Of a stretch of 64,000 nt of DNA, positions 51,415 to 60,331 are shown piece after piece (position 1 is the stretch's first letter; the number at the start of each line of letters is the position of its first letter). Both the position numbers and the translations under genes were made by a program. Source of the DNA: Lysinibacillus fusiformis (GTDB lineage Bacteria; Bacillota; Bacilli; Bacillales_A; Planococcaceae); NCBI GenBank assembly GCA_030027265.1, contig JASENG010000002.1, forward strand, positions 186,001-250,000. The letters are read 5' to 3'. The notes under the pieces are model-generated. The model was not told the origin of the DNA. It searched no databases and saw only the letters and a program-made list of their open reading frames with translations.

Positions 51415-51882
51415 TTATAAATAATAGCTCATGATAATAAGTTCACCTTTTTTGCCCATTCTGCGTTCCCCTTCATCGACATAACCACATTTCTTATATA
51501 GATTTTGTGCATTTTGGTTTTGAAGATTCACGGCTAATACGATTTCGTCAATTCCATTAAAATGTTGTTTTACAAAACTCGGCAATAGCTTTAATGCCTG
51601 TTTTGCATAGCCTTTCCCCTGATAACGAAAATCCGTTGAGAATGTCCTTAACAAAATGGCATTCGGATTGGTTGAGTACGGCTTTACGCCTTCATTTTTA
51701 TGTAAATTAAAATACGTAACAAGCTTCCCATCTTTAAAAGCTAATATGGCTTCTCGATCTGGATCCTCATTGGCGAGCCTGTTTCCTTCCATAGGCGAAC
51801 CAGTAAATTTCAGCTGTTCTTCACTTATTTGATATTGTTCGATTGCTTCTTTAAATTGTTCAACATAAATACAAAGCTCCAT
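51415..51882 (-). CDS. GNAT family N-acetyltransferase
   Basis: 155-aa GNAT protein. ILAFKDGKLVTYFNLHKNEG near residue 45, the acetyl-CoA loop RYQGKGYAKQAL near 88 and LAVNLQNQNAQNLYKKCGYVDEGERRM near 117 define the fold. Acceptor unknown. ATG start at 51882 with GAGGTGAGC upstream. A single gene in a stretch unusually rich in GNAT genes. Confidence 0.87.
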   Translation of the reverse strand: MELCIYVEQFKEAIEQYQISEEQLKFTGSPMEGNRLANEDPDREAILAFKDGKLVTYFNLHKNEGVKPYSTNPNAILLRTFSTDFRYQGKGYAKQALKLLPSFVKQHFNGIDEIVLAVNLQNQNAQNLYKKCGYVDEGERRMGKKGELIIMSYYL

Positions 51883-52001
51883 TAGCTCACCTCAACTCTA
51901 GAACGTTTGTTCTTATTTTAAATCCCCTGTCGGAAATTATCAATAGTTTTTTTCTAAAAACTTAGAATTTTTTATATTCCGTCCATGTGAAACCAACTAT
52001 C

Positions 52002-52880
52002 TTAAAATCCACGGGTATTTAGTCTATAGCTATACAAAACCTGTTTTTCTTCAAATCCCGCTTTTAAATAAACATGAATTGCTCGAGTATTTTCACTTTC
52101 AACGCACAACCTAATCTCGCTAATTTGGGAATAAGAAAATATTTCTGTAATAACTTCCTTCAATAACTCCGTGCCATAGCCCTGATTTTGAGCTATCGGG
52201 GAGATAGCAAAGTAATGCAAGGTTGCCTCCTCCATTTCTAAATCCACTTCATAATAAGCATATCCAAGCATTTCATCGGAAATGGATTTCAGTATCTTTA
52301 AAATACATTCATCATTTAAACGGTTTACAATCGTTCGTGCATTGTAATATGTATTTGGAAAAGCTGCCTCGTGCAGAGTTTTGAATGCTTGATAGTCCCT
52401 TTGAATAAAACGTCTACTTTTTTTATGCTGCACAGCTTTAAAATTTCGTTGAACTGCTTCCAAAATAAGATGCTTCCCAGTCTTAACCGCTTGAATAGCC
52501 TTCATAAACTCTTGTTGCTTTTGATTTTCCTTATTTAGAAAGAAATAAAAAGTCTCAATTGCCGGGTACACTTTCACTAGGGACTCCCACATTTTTGCTT
52601 GTGCATCGAGTGTAGAGTTTTTATTATATGGACCCCAAACCTCCGCGCTGCCCCCATCGATATCCAGTCCAATGGCGACTTCAATTTCCCCCTTACCATT
52701 CCTGGCAACATGGAAAGTACTTTGACCATTCTCTCCTGTAAAATCCTCTGTTAACGTATTAAAGATTTCTTCCACTTTTTCACCGCAGTAGCCAATATGA
52801 AACGATTTTTGCGTATTCATTTCAGCTAGAAATTGCGCCAGCTCTTTAAAATCCTGAACTACTTCAATCACCATTGCCAT
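52002..52880 (-). CDS. GNAT family N-acetyltransferase, two-domain
   Basis: 292-aa protein with a degenerate N-terminal GNAT-like half (residues 1-150; GYCGEKVEEIFNTL, GNGKGEIEVAIGLDIDGG-type strand pattern) and a canonical C-terminal GNAT domain: SDEMLGYAYYEVDLEMEEATLHYFAISPIAQNQGYGTELLKEV (residues 205-247, loop QNQGYG) and RLCVESENTRAIHVYLKAGFEEKQ. Acceptor unknown. AAGGGGTGATGGG precedes the ATG. Confidence 0.82.
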   Translation of the reverse strand: MAMVIEVVQDFKELAQFLAEMNTQKSFHIGYCGEKVEEIFNTLTEDFTGENGQSTFHVARNGKGEIEVAIGLDIDGGSAEVWGPYNKNSTLDAQAKMWESLVKVYPAIETFYFFLNKENQKQQEFMKAIQAVKTGKHLILEAVQRNFKAVQHKKSRRFIQRDYQAFKTLHEAAFPNTYYNARTIVNRLNDECILKILKSISDEMLGYAYYEVDLEMEEATLHYFAISPIAQNQGYGTELLKEVITEIFSYSQISEIRLCVESENTRAIHVYLKAGFEEKQVLYSYRLNTRGF

Positions 52881-52954
52881 AAATTCCCATCACCCCTTCT
52901 GTTCCTTTCATATAAATTCGTTACTTCCAAATTAATTCCTTTTTAAAAGAACAA

Positions 52955-53048
52955 AAGCGCAAGCGCCCTGATTAGCCCTGACAAGTGTGCTTGCCACACG
53001 TGGGAAGGTACCGAAGTGACCTCGAGGGGCTAGGGTGCTGGAGCTAGA
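52955..53048. repeat. GC-rich structured intergenic repeat
   Basis: A 94-bp block far richer in GC than its surroundings. Its ends pair (AGCGCCCT and TAGCCC at 52962-52977 with GGGGCTAGGGTGCT at 53027-53040), and it holds an inner hairpin (GTGTG at 52985-52989 with CACAC). It resembles the widespread Bacillaceae intergenic repeat that begins AAGCGCAAGCGCC. Only one copy was noted in this window. Confidence 0.65.
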
Positions 53049-53154
53049 TGTCAAACTTATTTTTTTTAAGTTATCCCCAAAGCGAAATTTTATAATTTCC
53101 TTAACATTAAAAAATAGCGCTTCTTTTTACAGAAACGCTTCCTTGCAAATCGTA

Positions 53155-54027
53155 TTAATGAATATCTCTTTTTCTAAAGTTACCGCCCTTAACTTCTGCC
53201 ACGTCATAGACTGTTACAAAAGCACCTGGATCGATTTCTTGGATAATATCTTTCATTTTACTTTCCTCTAAACGGTTGATAACACAAGTAACTTCGATAA
53301 ATTTTTCATGTGAATAGCCACCGTAAGCATCTTTATAAGTCGCACTACGACCTAAACGATCTCGAATTGTTTCTACCATCACTTCTGGTTCAGCCGTGAT
53401 GATTTTAAATGTTTTAGAGCCGCTTAGACCTTCTTCTACGATATGAATTACTTTCGAAGCAATAAAGTAGGCAATTCCCGAAAGTATAGCACCTTGCAAA
53501 CCGAATACTGTCGATACAACAATGAAAACAAATAAGTTTAAAAATAAGATTAAATCACTTGTTCCAAAAGGCAGCTTTTTAGATAGCAACACAGCTAACA
53601 TATCGATGCCATCCAATGCACCGCCATTACGTAACGCTAAACCCATACCAAAACCAAGGATTATCCCGCCAACTACAGTAACTAATAGGGTATCTCCATC
53701 TATAATTGCCGGTATATGGTGCATCAGAACCGTACCTACTGCTAATGATGCTATACCCACAACAGAATAAATCGCAAAACTTTTTCCAATTTGTTTATAG
53801 CCTAACCAAACAAAAGGAATGTTAAGAATGGCAATCAAAACCCCTAGAGGTAATCCGAAAATTTCAGATCCAACGATACTTAACCCAGTTACTCCTCCAT
53901 CGGATACATTATTCGGAATTAATACAGCCTCTAATCCATACGCCGCGATAAATCCACCTAGAATAATCATGATCGATTTACCCAAAATTTTAGCTATATT
54001 AGGCTTTCGTTTTTTATCTATGCTCAT
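53155..54027 (-). CDS. YitT family membrane protein
   Basis: YitT/DUF161 protein, about 290 aa: five or six helices in the first 190 residues (AAYGLEAVLIPNNVSDGGVTGLSIVG near residue 25, GFGMGLALRNGGALDGIDMLAVLLSKKL near 130) and a C-terminal soluble DUF2179 domain (FKIITAEPEVMVETI, FVTVYDVAEVKGGNFRKRDI). The start at 54027 follows GGGGAG; the longer frame has no such site. Function unknown; B. subtilis has several paralogues. Confidence 0.9.
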   Translation of the reverse strand: MSIDKKRKPNIAKILGKSIMIILGGFIAAYGLEAVLIPNNVSDGGVTGLSIVGSEIFGLPLGVLIAILNIPFVWLGYKQIGKSFAIYSVVGIASLAVGTVLMHHIPAIIDGDTLLVTVVGGIILGFGMGLALRNGGALDGIDMLAVLLSKKLPFGTSDLILFLNLFVFIVVSTVFGLQGAILSGIAYFIASKVIHIVEEGLSGSKTFKIITAEPEVMVETIRDRLGRSATYKDAYGGYSHEKFIEVTCVINRLEESKMKDIIQEIDPGAFVTVYDVAEVKGGNFRKRDIH

Positions 54028-54249
54028 TTCTTCTCCCCGCTTCAAACTCACTATTATCATGGAATGTTTCTTCCTATTTAATTATATAATAGCTTGTCCG
54101 ATACTCAAAACACCTACTCCAAAAAGTTAGGCAAAAATACTATATAGAAAAAATACCGTAAAAATAATTAAAAAAGGATTTTTACTTTTCGCAAAGAATA
54201 TTAATTTAAGCATCAAAAATTAATCGTGTTAGTAAGGAGAGAATGATTT

Positions 54250-54626
54250 ATGTTTAGTCAGGTCGGTCAAATTATGCTGTATGTTAATAACCAAGTTAAG
54301 GCAATGGAATTCTGGACAGAAAAATTAGGATTTACTGTTATTGCAGAAGAGAACAACCAACAGGGATTCAGCTGGATTGAAATTGCCCCAAAAAAAATGC
54401 TGAAACAAGCATTATTCTCCACAATAAGGATGTAGTTGCTAAGATGTCTCCAGAATTAAATCTCGATACTCCTTCTTTGATGTTCTTTACGGAAAATCTT
54501 GACCAATTATATAGTGATCTATTAAAAAATAAAGTAACAGTCGGAGAAATCGTAAATATGCCAACTGGTAGAGTATTTAATTTTGCAGATAATGAAGATA
54601 ACTATTTTGCTGTAATGGAAAAATAG
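54250..54626 (+). pseudogene. VOC family protein gene with frameshift at a poly-A tract
   Basis: The two frames 54250-54435 and 54444-54626 together make one VOC protein of about 125 aa (FSQVGQIMLYVNNQVKAMEFW in the first, SLMFFTENLDQLYSDLLKNKV and GRVFNFADNEDNYFAVMEK in the second). They break at a run of eight A at 54390-54397; nine A would restore one frame reading PKKNAETSIIL. Either a true slippage mutation, an assembly error, or a site of transcriptional slippage. GTAAGGAGAG precedes the ATG. Confidence 0.8.
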
Positions 54627-54674
54627 ATATTCTCACCAAATTAAATATGAAGCAGTTTCTCAATACACCGCAGT

Positions 54675-54705
54675 AAAAGCTGCCTTTTCTAGGCGGCTTC
54701 TTTTA
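54675..54705. terminator. Terminator between the VOC pseudogene and HAD gene
   Basis: Stem AAGCTGCC (54677-54684) with 54691-54698 (one G-U), T-rich tail on the plus strand and A/T-rich on the other. Confidence 0.7.
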
Positions 54706-54740
54706 TTTCTCGAGCTTTATGTGCCGGGTCCTCACCACGC

Positions 54741-55391
54741 TTATACTAATAGTTCCTTAAGCTGTTCAACTGATTCAGCGGTTTGGGTTGGATTGCTTTC
54801 GATTAATTCTTCCATGGAGCCGTAGCCATAACTGACAGCTATTGAATCAATATGTGTATCGTTTGCACCGATGATATCGTGCTTTCTATCTCCAATCATG
54901 ACAAAATCTTTATTCCCATAGCCTTTGTAATAGTCTAAGATAAACCGAATAATATCCGCTTTCGAGGACCTTGTACCATCGAGATTGCTGCCAACAATCA
55001 AATCAAAATATGACTCCAACTCAAAATGCTTTAAAATTTGTTCCGCAAATACAGTAGGCTTTGAAGTAGCGACCACCAATCTATATTGCTGCTCGTTTAG
55101 AAGTTGGACCAAGGGCAAAATCCCCTCATATAACTCATTTTCAAAAATCCCCTGCTCCTTAAATCGTTCACGGTAGTAATCAATAGCCGATTTGGTTTGT
55201 TCTTCATCAAAACCATAATATTCCTTAAATGAAACCTGTAAGGGCGGGCCGATAAAACAAGTAAGTTTTTCTAAATCTTGCTCTACGATGTTCATCTTAT
55301 GGAGCGCATATTGAACTGATTTTGTAATTCCAACCTTTGGATCTGTCAACGTACCATCCAGATCAAATAAAATAAATCGATAATTTTTCAA
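54741..55391 (-). CDS. HAD family hydrolase, phosphoglycolate phosphatase-like
   Basis: Haloacid dehalogenase superfamily, subfamily IA, 216 aa. Motif I FDLDGTLTDP (nucleophile Asp near residue 9), motif II VVATSKP near 107, motif III Lys in SSKADIIRFIL near 148, and motif IV MIGDRKHDIIGA near 168, with a helical cap between. The closest types are Gph/PpaX-like and 5'-nucleotidase-like phosphatases; the substrate is not clear. AGTGGGGGAG precedes the ATG. Confidence 0.9.
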   Translation of the reverse strand: MKNYRFILFDLDGTLTDPKVGITKSVQYALHKMNIVEQDLEKLTCFIGPPLQVSFKEYYGFDEEQTKSAIDYYRERFKEQGIFENELYEGILPLVQLLNEQQYRLVVATSKPTVFAEQILKHFELESYFDLIVGSNLDGTRSSKADIIRFILDYYKGYGNKDFVMIGDRKHDIIGANDTHIDSIAVSYGYGSMEELIESNPTQTAESVEQLKELLV

Positions 55392-55407
55392 AATACTCCC
55401 CCACTAT

Positions 55408-55432
55408 AAATAAAAAACTGCCAAAATGGCAG
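55408..55432 (-). terminator. Terminator of the isochorismatase-family gene
   Basis: Perfect stem ACTGCCA (55416-55422) with TGGCAGT (55426-55432), then a T-run on the minus strand. Confidence 0.8.
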
Positions 55433-55461
55433 TAAACAAATTTTTCTAGCCCTAAATGTAT

Positions 55462-56019
55462 TTAGCGATAATTATCATGTAACGGCGCAAACAAGTCTTC
55501 ATCTGAATTTCTTACCATAGAAAAGTTATCCACATTATAATGGCCGTGTAAAGTTCGATTGTGGTGGTCGATAATTTGCTGTCCGGTTAATGCATCGGAA
55601 TCAGAAGTGGAATGGGCATCGCCTACTAGCGTCACGTCAAATCCATTCACTGTGGCTGTTCTTACAGCAGTATCTATGCAATACTCCGTTTTACATCCCA
55701 TCATGACCACATGCTTTATGTTGCGTTCATTTAGATAGTCATATAGAGGAGTTCCATAAAAAGAATTGGTTGCTGCTTTATTAAAAGTAACTGCCCCCGC
55801 CGGCACCTTAATTGCCTCATGCACCTGAAATCCAGGACCTTCTCCCTTGGAAACATCTACATCTCTTATAAAAATAATCTCACTCTCTTTTTCAACTGCC
55901 TTCTCAATTACCGAGTTTATATTTTTTATTAAACGTTCTTTCTCCACGACACCTGGTTCTGCTTGGTCACCTTCGATTAAAGCCTGTTGTGCATCAATGA
56001 TTAATAGTGCCTGATTCAA
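55462..56019 (-). CDS. Isochorismatase family cysteine hydrolase
   Basis: 185-aa hydrolase of the nicotinamidase/isochorismatase fold. The catalytic triad is seen as Asp in LLIIDAQQAL (near residue 9), Lys in FNKAATNSFYGT (near 80) and Cys in VVMMGCKTEYCIDTAVRTA (Cys110-114 region). The family covers nicotinamidase, N-carbamoylsarcosine amidase and others; no metal-site signature of nicotinamidase is obvious, so the substrate is open. AGGAGGGG precedes the ATG. Confidence 0.88.
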   Translation of the reverse strand: MNQALLIIDAQQALIEGDQAEPGVVEKERLIKNINSVIEKAVEKESEIIFIRDVDVSKGEGPGFQVHEAIKVPAGAVTFNKAATNSFYGTPLYDYLNERNIKHVVMMGCKTEYCIDTAVRTATVNGFDVTLVGDAHSTSDSDALTGQQIIDHHNRTLHGHYNVDNFSMVRNSDEDLFAPLHDNYR

Positions 56020-56159
56020 ACAATCCCCTCCTAATGCAAATTACATCCCCTTAGTATTCTCTAAACTCTTTGGAAATCCTTCTTTATGAAACAAGGATTT
56101 TACTAGCCACGAAACGTTGCCTTATTGCAATCGCCCTTCCCGCATCTTTTTCATAATAA

Positions 56160-56405
56160 AGAGGTTGGGACAAAACCCGAAAACATCATTTTCCTCAAGT
56201 AGGAAAATGATATTTTCTTGATGTAACTAAAATTAACTTCCGTTGCGGGGACGCGCATCCATTGGCACGGCTCGAGCCTGTAGTCTCTCACTCGTGCTGT
56301 TCCCCCAGGAGTCGCCCCTCCACTCCAATCAATTTATAAAGTATCAATTTCTTAATATAGCTTCTTCCACCATTTATAGAATTTTTGACTTCTGTCCCAG
56401 CCTCT
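56160..56405. repeat. 246-bp intergenic element with 13-bp terminal inverted repeats
   Basis: AGAGGTTGGGACA (56160-56172) and TGTCCCAGCCTCT (56393-56405) are inverted with one mismatch. Inside, ATCATTTTCCT (56187-56197) pairs with 56203-56213. The middle is GC-rich relative to the genome (56251-56330). No coding frame. It fills the 392-bp gap between the isochorismatase and DUF2071 genes and resembles the non-autonomous repeats common in Bacillaceae. Confidence 0.7.
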
Positions 56406-56411
56406 AATTGT

Positions 56412-57155
56412 TTAGTTACTTACAGGAACTATTGGCCAAAATCGAACAACCCTGCTTTTGGCATAATGCAAAATCGGCTTTTCATTCTCTGTAACTATAT
56501 TTAAGCTAGAAAGCAAAGTATTTTGAAGAAATTCCGCTTCTGCTTTTTCTAGTAACCATGGTTCATGCAGAATATCTCCACGCAAAGGAAGACCCTTTTT
56601 ATTTACGGTATAGACGCAATAACGTTCCACCAGCCACTCTTCCAGTGACCCTTTTTCTGTTGGGACTGGATCTGAAATGGATTTGTAATTGCACAGCAAC
56701 TGTAAGCCTGTTTTTTTCTCGCTTTCAAATACGATTAAATTCTTCACCTTTTTATACTTCATGTCCATGTATAAATAAGGCAAGCGGAAAAAAGTTTTAG
56801 CAAAATGGGCGGCAAGAAAATTGGCGGCAGTTAAACGAAAGAAGTAAACTCCAGGCTTTCCATTCAACGTTACATACGTCCGAATATTAAAGCCGGGATA
56901 AGCAGCCATTCCCGGAATGGGAGGAAGCCCTCTCGGATGCATAGAGCTTGTTAAGTAAGGAACAATGGACACCCAGCACGTTTCATTATACATATCCAAG
57001 GGCAATACACTCGGCACCAATTTTTCTAGTACCTTCTTTTGTACAGGATAATGTGCAAACAACACATCCTTCCATGTCTGCTTCATGATCCAAGGCAAAT
57101 TGGTCATTACCTTGCGCTTTTGCTCTAGGTTACCTTCATAAGTTCGCTCTTTCAT
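56412..57155 (-). CDS. YqjF family protein (DUF2071)
   Basis: 247-aa DUF2071 protein. Marks: PWIMKQTWKDVLFAHYPVQ near residue 21, LPPIPGMAAYPGFNIRTYVTLNGKPGVYFFRL near 77-108 and RGDILHEPWLLEKAEAEF near 200 are typical of B. subtilis YqjF. No known activity. The start ATG has GGAG close by. It lies 51 bp downstream of an oxidoreductase gene on the same strand, so cotranscription is possible. Confidence 0.85.
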   Translation of the reverse strand: MKERTYEGNLEQKRKVMTNLPWIMKQTWKDVLFAHYPVQKKVLEKLVPSVLPLDMYNETCWVSIVPYLTSSMHPRGLPPIPGMAAYPGFNIRTYVTLNGKPGVYFFRLTAANFLAAHFAKTFFRLPYLYMDMKYKKVKNLIVFESEKKTGLQLLCNYKSISDPVPTEKGSLEEWLVERYCVYTVNKKGLPLRGDILHEPWLLEKAEAEFLQNTLLSSLNIVTENEKPILHYAKSRVVRFWPIVPVSN

Positions 57156-57205
57156 TTTCTCCGAGTCGCCTCCCCTTAGTTAACCATCGATATTTCCAGT
57201 ATTAG

Positions 57206-58336
57206 CTAAACTCCAGGTACCCAACCAGGTGTATTCATAATCGCTTTCCATAATGGGTCAGGAATCGCCAATTCCTCTTGTTTGTCTTTATCAAGCAGTG
57301 TCACGATTTTCTCTTCATTGCCTTCTTCTACTTTTTGTACCCAATCTGGATCGATAAGTAACTCTCGTCCTAAAGCGATTAAAGGAACGCCTGTTTCAAA
57401 GGCTTTACGAGCATCTTCGGCAGAATAAATCGAACCTACACCAATTAATGGGACACGATTATTAATTTTCTCAAGTAAGTATTCAATACGTGTTTTCGAT
57501 AGATCCTCAACACCTCTATGTGGAGTTGAAGAATAATCAGTCAATGAAACATGCAAATAATCTAACCCTTTTTCCGCTAAAGCATCTACTAGGACAAGTG
57601 TGTCCGCCATAGTAATGCCGTTTTCTTCGGGCTCTTCTGGAGAAAAACGATACCCAACGATAAACGAAGCGTCTCCATACTTCTCTATAACACTTTTCAC
57701 TTTATCTACAACAGCCAATGGGAAGGCCATGCGTTTTTCCAAAGTCCCGCCAAAGCGATCCTCGCGTCTATTGGAATGACCAGAAAAGAATTGTTGGATC
57801 AGATACCCATTCGCTCCATGAATTTCAACGCCATCATAGCCTGCTTCAATTGCACGGCGTGTTGCCTCTCCATAAGCATCGATAATTTCTTCGATTTCCG
57901 CCTCTGTTAAAGGTCTTGGTGTTTTCCCCGTTTCACCATTACTTTCTGCCGGAACATCGCTGGCACTTACGATATCCCCATTCGGCACTAATTCGGGAGG
58001 CGACATTTTCCCGCCATGGTAGATTTGTAAAATGGCTTTCGCACCCTGCTCTTTTATCGCATCTGCCACACGTTTTAACCCTGGAATAAATTCATCACTA
58101 TGCGATGCAAACTGTCCATGAAACCCTTGTCCATTTGCTGTTACGTGCGTACAAGCAGTAATAACCATGCTTACTCCTTTTGAACGGCGGCCATAATATT
58201 GAATCTCCGCATCTGTCACAGTTCCGTCCACATTTGACGACCAATGCGTCATTGGGGCCATAACTATCCGGTTTTTTAACGCTACTCCATTTGCTAACTT
58301 GTATGATGTAAATAACTCTTTGTATTTTTCATTCAT
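57206..58336 (-). CDS. NADH:flavin oxidoreductase, old yellow enzyme family
   Basis: FMN-dependent ene-reductase, 376 aa, TIM barrel. LANGVALKNRIVMAPMTHWSS at residues 16-36 binds the flavin, HGGKMSPPELV near 105, GYDGVEIHGANGYLIQQFFSGHSNRREDRFGG (165-196) holds the substrate-binding HxxN/H pair and Tyr, and GVGSIYSAEDARKAFETGVPLIALGRELL (295-323) binds FMN phosphate. It reduces activated C=C bonds; the physiological substrate is unknown. GGGAGGAAC precedes the ATG. Confidence 0.92.
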   Translation of the reverse strand: MNEKYKELFTSYKLANGVALKNRIVMAPMTHWSSNVDGTVTDAEIQYYGRRSKGVSMVITACTHVTANGQGFHGQFASHSDEFIPGLKRVADAIKEQGAKAILQIYHGGKMSPPELVPNGDIVSASDVPAESNGETGKTPRPLTEAEIEEIIDAYGEATRRAIEAGYDGVEIHGANGYLIQQFFSGHSNRREDRFGGTLEKRMAFPLAVVDKVKSVIEKYGDASFIVGYRFSPEEPEENGITMADTLVLVDALAEKGLDYLHVSLTDYSSTPHRGVEDLSKTRIEYLLEKINNRVPLIGVGSIYSAEDARKAFETGVPLIALGRELLIDPDWVQKVEEGNEEKIVTLLDKDKQEELAIPDPLWKAIMNTPGWVPGV

Positions 58337-58469
58337 GCTTTGTTCCTCCCAGCTACTCTTCTCCAGAATCTATTAGAAAAACCTAGACCCTATTTCTATA
58401 CTAAACAAATACCCCCACTTTTATTAAGTGATATGCTTATGGAAATAGATTTGGTTATCATTTTGAAAA

Positions 58470-58796
58470 TTATTGACGTGGCGCAAATAACATAACAGAT
58501 ACCCCGATTAAACAAATGCCAGCACCGATCCAATCATATAAATCAGGAGTTTTTTTATCGATTCCAAATCCCCATAAGACAGAAAGGACTATAAATACTC
58601 CTCCATAGGCTGCATAAACCCTTCCGAATGATAGAAAGTTTTGGAAGGTAGCAATGACACCATAGAGTGCCAACGCGAGGCCGCCTCCTATTCCCCAATA
58701 TAATGGTTTCCCCTCTCTTAACCATAGCCAAATTAAATAGCCACCTCCAATTTCGGCAATTCCAGCTAAGATAAATAACGCGATTGTATAAATCAT
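58470..58796 (-). CDS. YnfA family (UPF0060) membrane protein
   Basis: 108 aa with four helices across the protein. [22 protein letters not shown] at the start (residues 8-29), [19 protein letters not shown] near 58 and [17 protein letters not shown] at the end are the family pattern. Related to small multidrug resistance-like proteins; function not established. The upstream 344-bp gap to 59140 carries only the promoter of the next gene. Confidence 0.92.
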   Translation of the reverse strand: MIYTIALFILAGIAEIGGGYLIWLWLREGKPLYWGIGGGLALALYGVIATFQNFLSFGRVYAAYGGVFIVLSVLWGFGIDKKTPDLYDWIGAGICLIGVSVMLFAPRQ

Positions 58797-59079
58797 CCAG
58801 CCACTTCCTCTACTACAGCTTTTAACATTAAAAATTATAGCTTAAGTTATCTTCTTCAAACACCATAATCCTTCTTACACACAAGCCACTTTGTTACTTT
58901 AAGCACAAGCCTCGCCGCCTCTTGCATGATACAATTCAGATGAAAATAGATAGATTCAATTACCATTTAAGTGATATGTTTAATTATTTTTCAACAAATA
59001 GTTATTTAGTATCATTTCAAGTCTAATGCACTAGACACCCCATCCTAATTCTCTAATTAAACTTAAGACCTATTGAATA

Positions 59080-59128
59080 TGGACTGTGTCGAATTTTGCT
59101 GTTTATAATAGAACGAAGTCGAAATTTG
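59080..59128 (+). promoter_or_regulatory. Promoter with flanking direct repeats, KAS-like operon
   Basis: Likely -10 TATAAT at 59104-59109 with a weak -35 TGGACT at 59080-59085 (18-bp spacer). GTCGAATTTTG (59088-59098) and GTCGAAATTTG (59118-59128) are direct repeats 30 bp apart flanking the -10, a layout that suits a dimeric regulator. Confidence 0.4.
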
Positions 59129-59140
59129 TAGGTGAAATAA

Positions 59141-60319
59141 TTGGACGAAATCGTAATAACAGGTTACGGAATCAAAGCACCTGGTGTTTTAGACAGCCTA
59201 AGTTATTTAAATGTATTAGAAAACGGTATTTGTACACAAAGCATTTTAAATACTCCAAATCAACCAAATATTGATATTGTTGCAGGATTAATAGAAGATA
59301 ACTTTCTTGACATAAACGGAAAGAATTATAAACGCCATGCCCGTTCCGTACGTATGGCGATTGCGGCAGCAGTAGATGCATCACGAATGTCGAATCTAGC
59401 TTATTTTCAGCCTTATCGTGTTGCGGTAATTATGGGAACATCTGCTGGAGCAATTTTGGAAATCGAACAATACTCCAAGGATTTTTTTGATTTAAAAACA
59501 ACTCCTATTCAAGGTGTTTCCTTTGCTGATACCCACACGCTCTCTAATTCCATCGCGGAAGTATTGGGTTTATGCGGCCAAGCCCTTACAATCACAACTG
59601 GTTGTACAGCCAGCATCGATGCCGTATCGATTGGAAAGCTCCTTCTAGAAACTGGAAGTGTAGATGCCTGTATCGTGGGTGGAACAGATGCCCCTTTAGG
59701 TCAATGGACAATCAATGGCTTCAAAAAATTAAGAGCCATGTCAGTTGATGACTCAATCGAAAATTGCGGAGTTCCATTTTCTTCAGATCATCAAGGATTT
59801 GTTTTATCCGAAGGAGCCAGTGTGATTGTCTTAGAGCGAAAACAAACAGCCCTAGCACGTGGTCAAAAAATTTATGGGAAAATTGAACGGGTTGTTTCAA
59901 GAAATGAAGGCAAAAAACTACTAAGCCTTGATCAGACTGGCAGACATATGCTTGGCGTTTTTCAAGAAGCCCTAGGAGATACTATACCTACCTATGTGAA
60001 TAGTCAGGCTCTAGGTATTGAATCAAACGATCAAATAGAACGATTCATCTTGAAGGAGACATTTGGTTCAGACGTTCCAATTACTTCAATCAAAGGCATG
60101 ATTGGCCATACTTTTGGCGCAATGGGGACAATGCAAATCATCTCTTCCCTGCTATCGATTGAATATGGATTTATCCCCCCTACTATCAAAACAACAGGGG
60201 TTGGATTTGAAGACATCCCAATAGTTTATCATACTAGGTATCAAACTGTTGAATCCGTATGCATCACTACTCATGGGAGTAGCGGAAATAATGCTTGTCT
60301 ATTACTGACACATGCATAG
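59141..60319 (+). CDS. Beta-ketoacyl synthase-like protein lacking one catalytic His
   Basis: 392-aa thiolase-fold protein of the FabF (KAS II) type. The nucleophile Cys155 is in TTGCTASIDAVSIG, the Lys318/His323 pair is in SIKGMIGHTFGAMG, but the first His of the HGTST motif is replaced: YVNSQALGIESND has Gln289. The C-terminal GFGG-like loop is also altered (THGSSGNNACLL). Full condensation activity is therefore doubtful. The start is TTG at 59141 with GTAGGTGAA upstream. It lies 12 bp before a GGDEF-EAL gene and is cotranscribed. No acyl carrier protein or other fatty-acid gene is adjacent. Confidence 0.85.
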   Translation: MDEIVITGYGIKAPGVLDSLSYLNVLENGICTQSILNTPNQPNIDIVAGLIEDNFLDINGKNYKRHARSVRMAIAAAVDASRMSNLAYFQPYRVAVIMGTSAGAILEIEQYSKDFFDLKTTPIQGVSFADTHTLSNSIAEVLGLCGQALTITTGCTASIDAVSIGKLLLETGSVDACIVGGTDAPLGQWTINGFKKLRAMSVDDSIENCGVPFSSDHQGFVLSEGASVIVLERKQTALARGQKIYGKIERVVSRNEGKKLLSLDQTGRHMLGVFQEALGDTIPTYVNSQALGIESNDQIERFILKETFGSDVPITSIKGMIGHTFGAMGTMQIISSLLSIEYGFIPPTIKTTGVGFEDIPIVYHTRYQTVESVCITTHGSSGNNACLLLTHA

Positions 60320-60331
60320 GAGGCACATTAT

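Noticed and set aside
44620-54626. Genomic island of GNAT and VOC genes
   Set aside because: Many small accessory genes, but no integrase, tRNA, att-like repeats or composition change marks a boundary.
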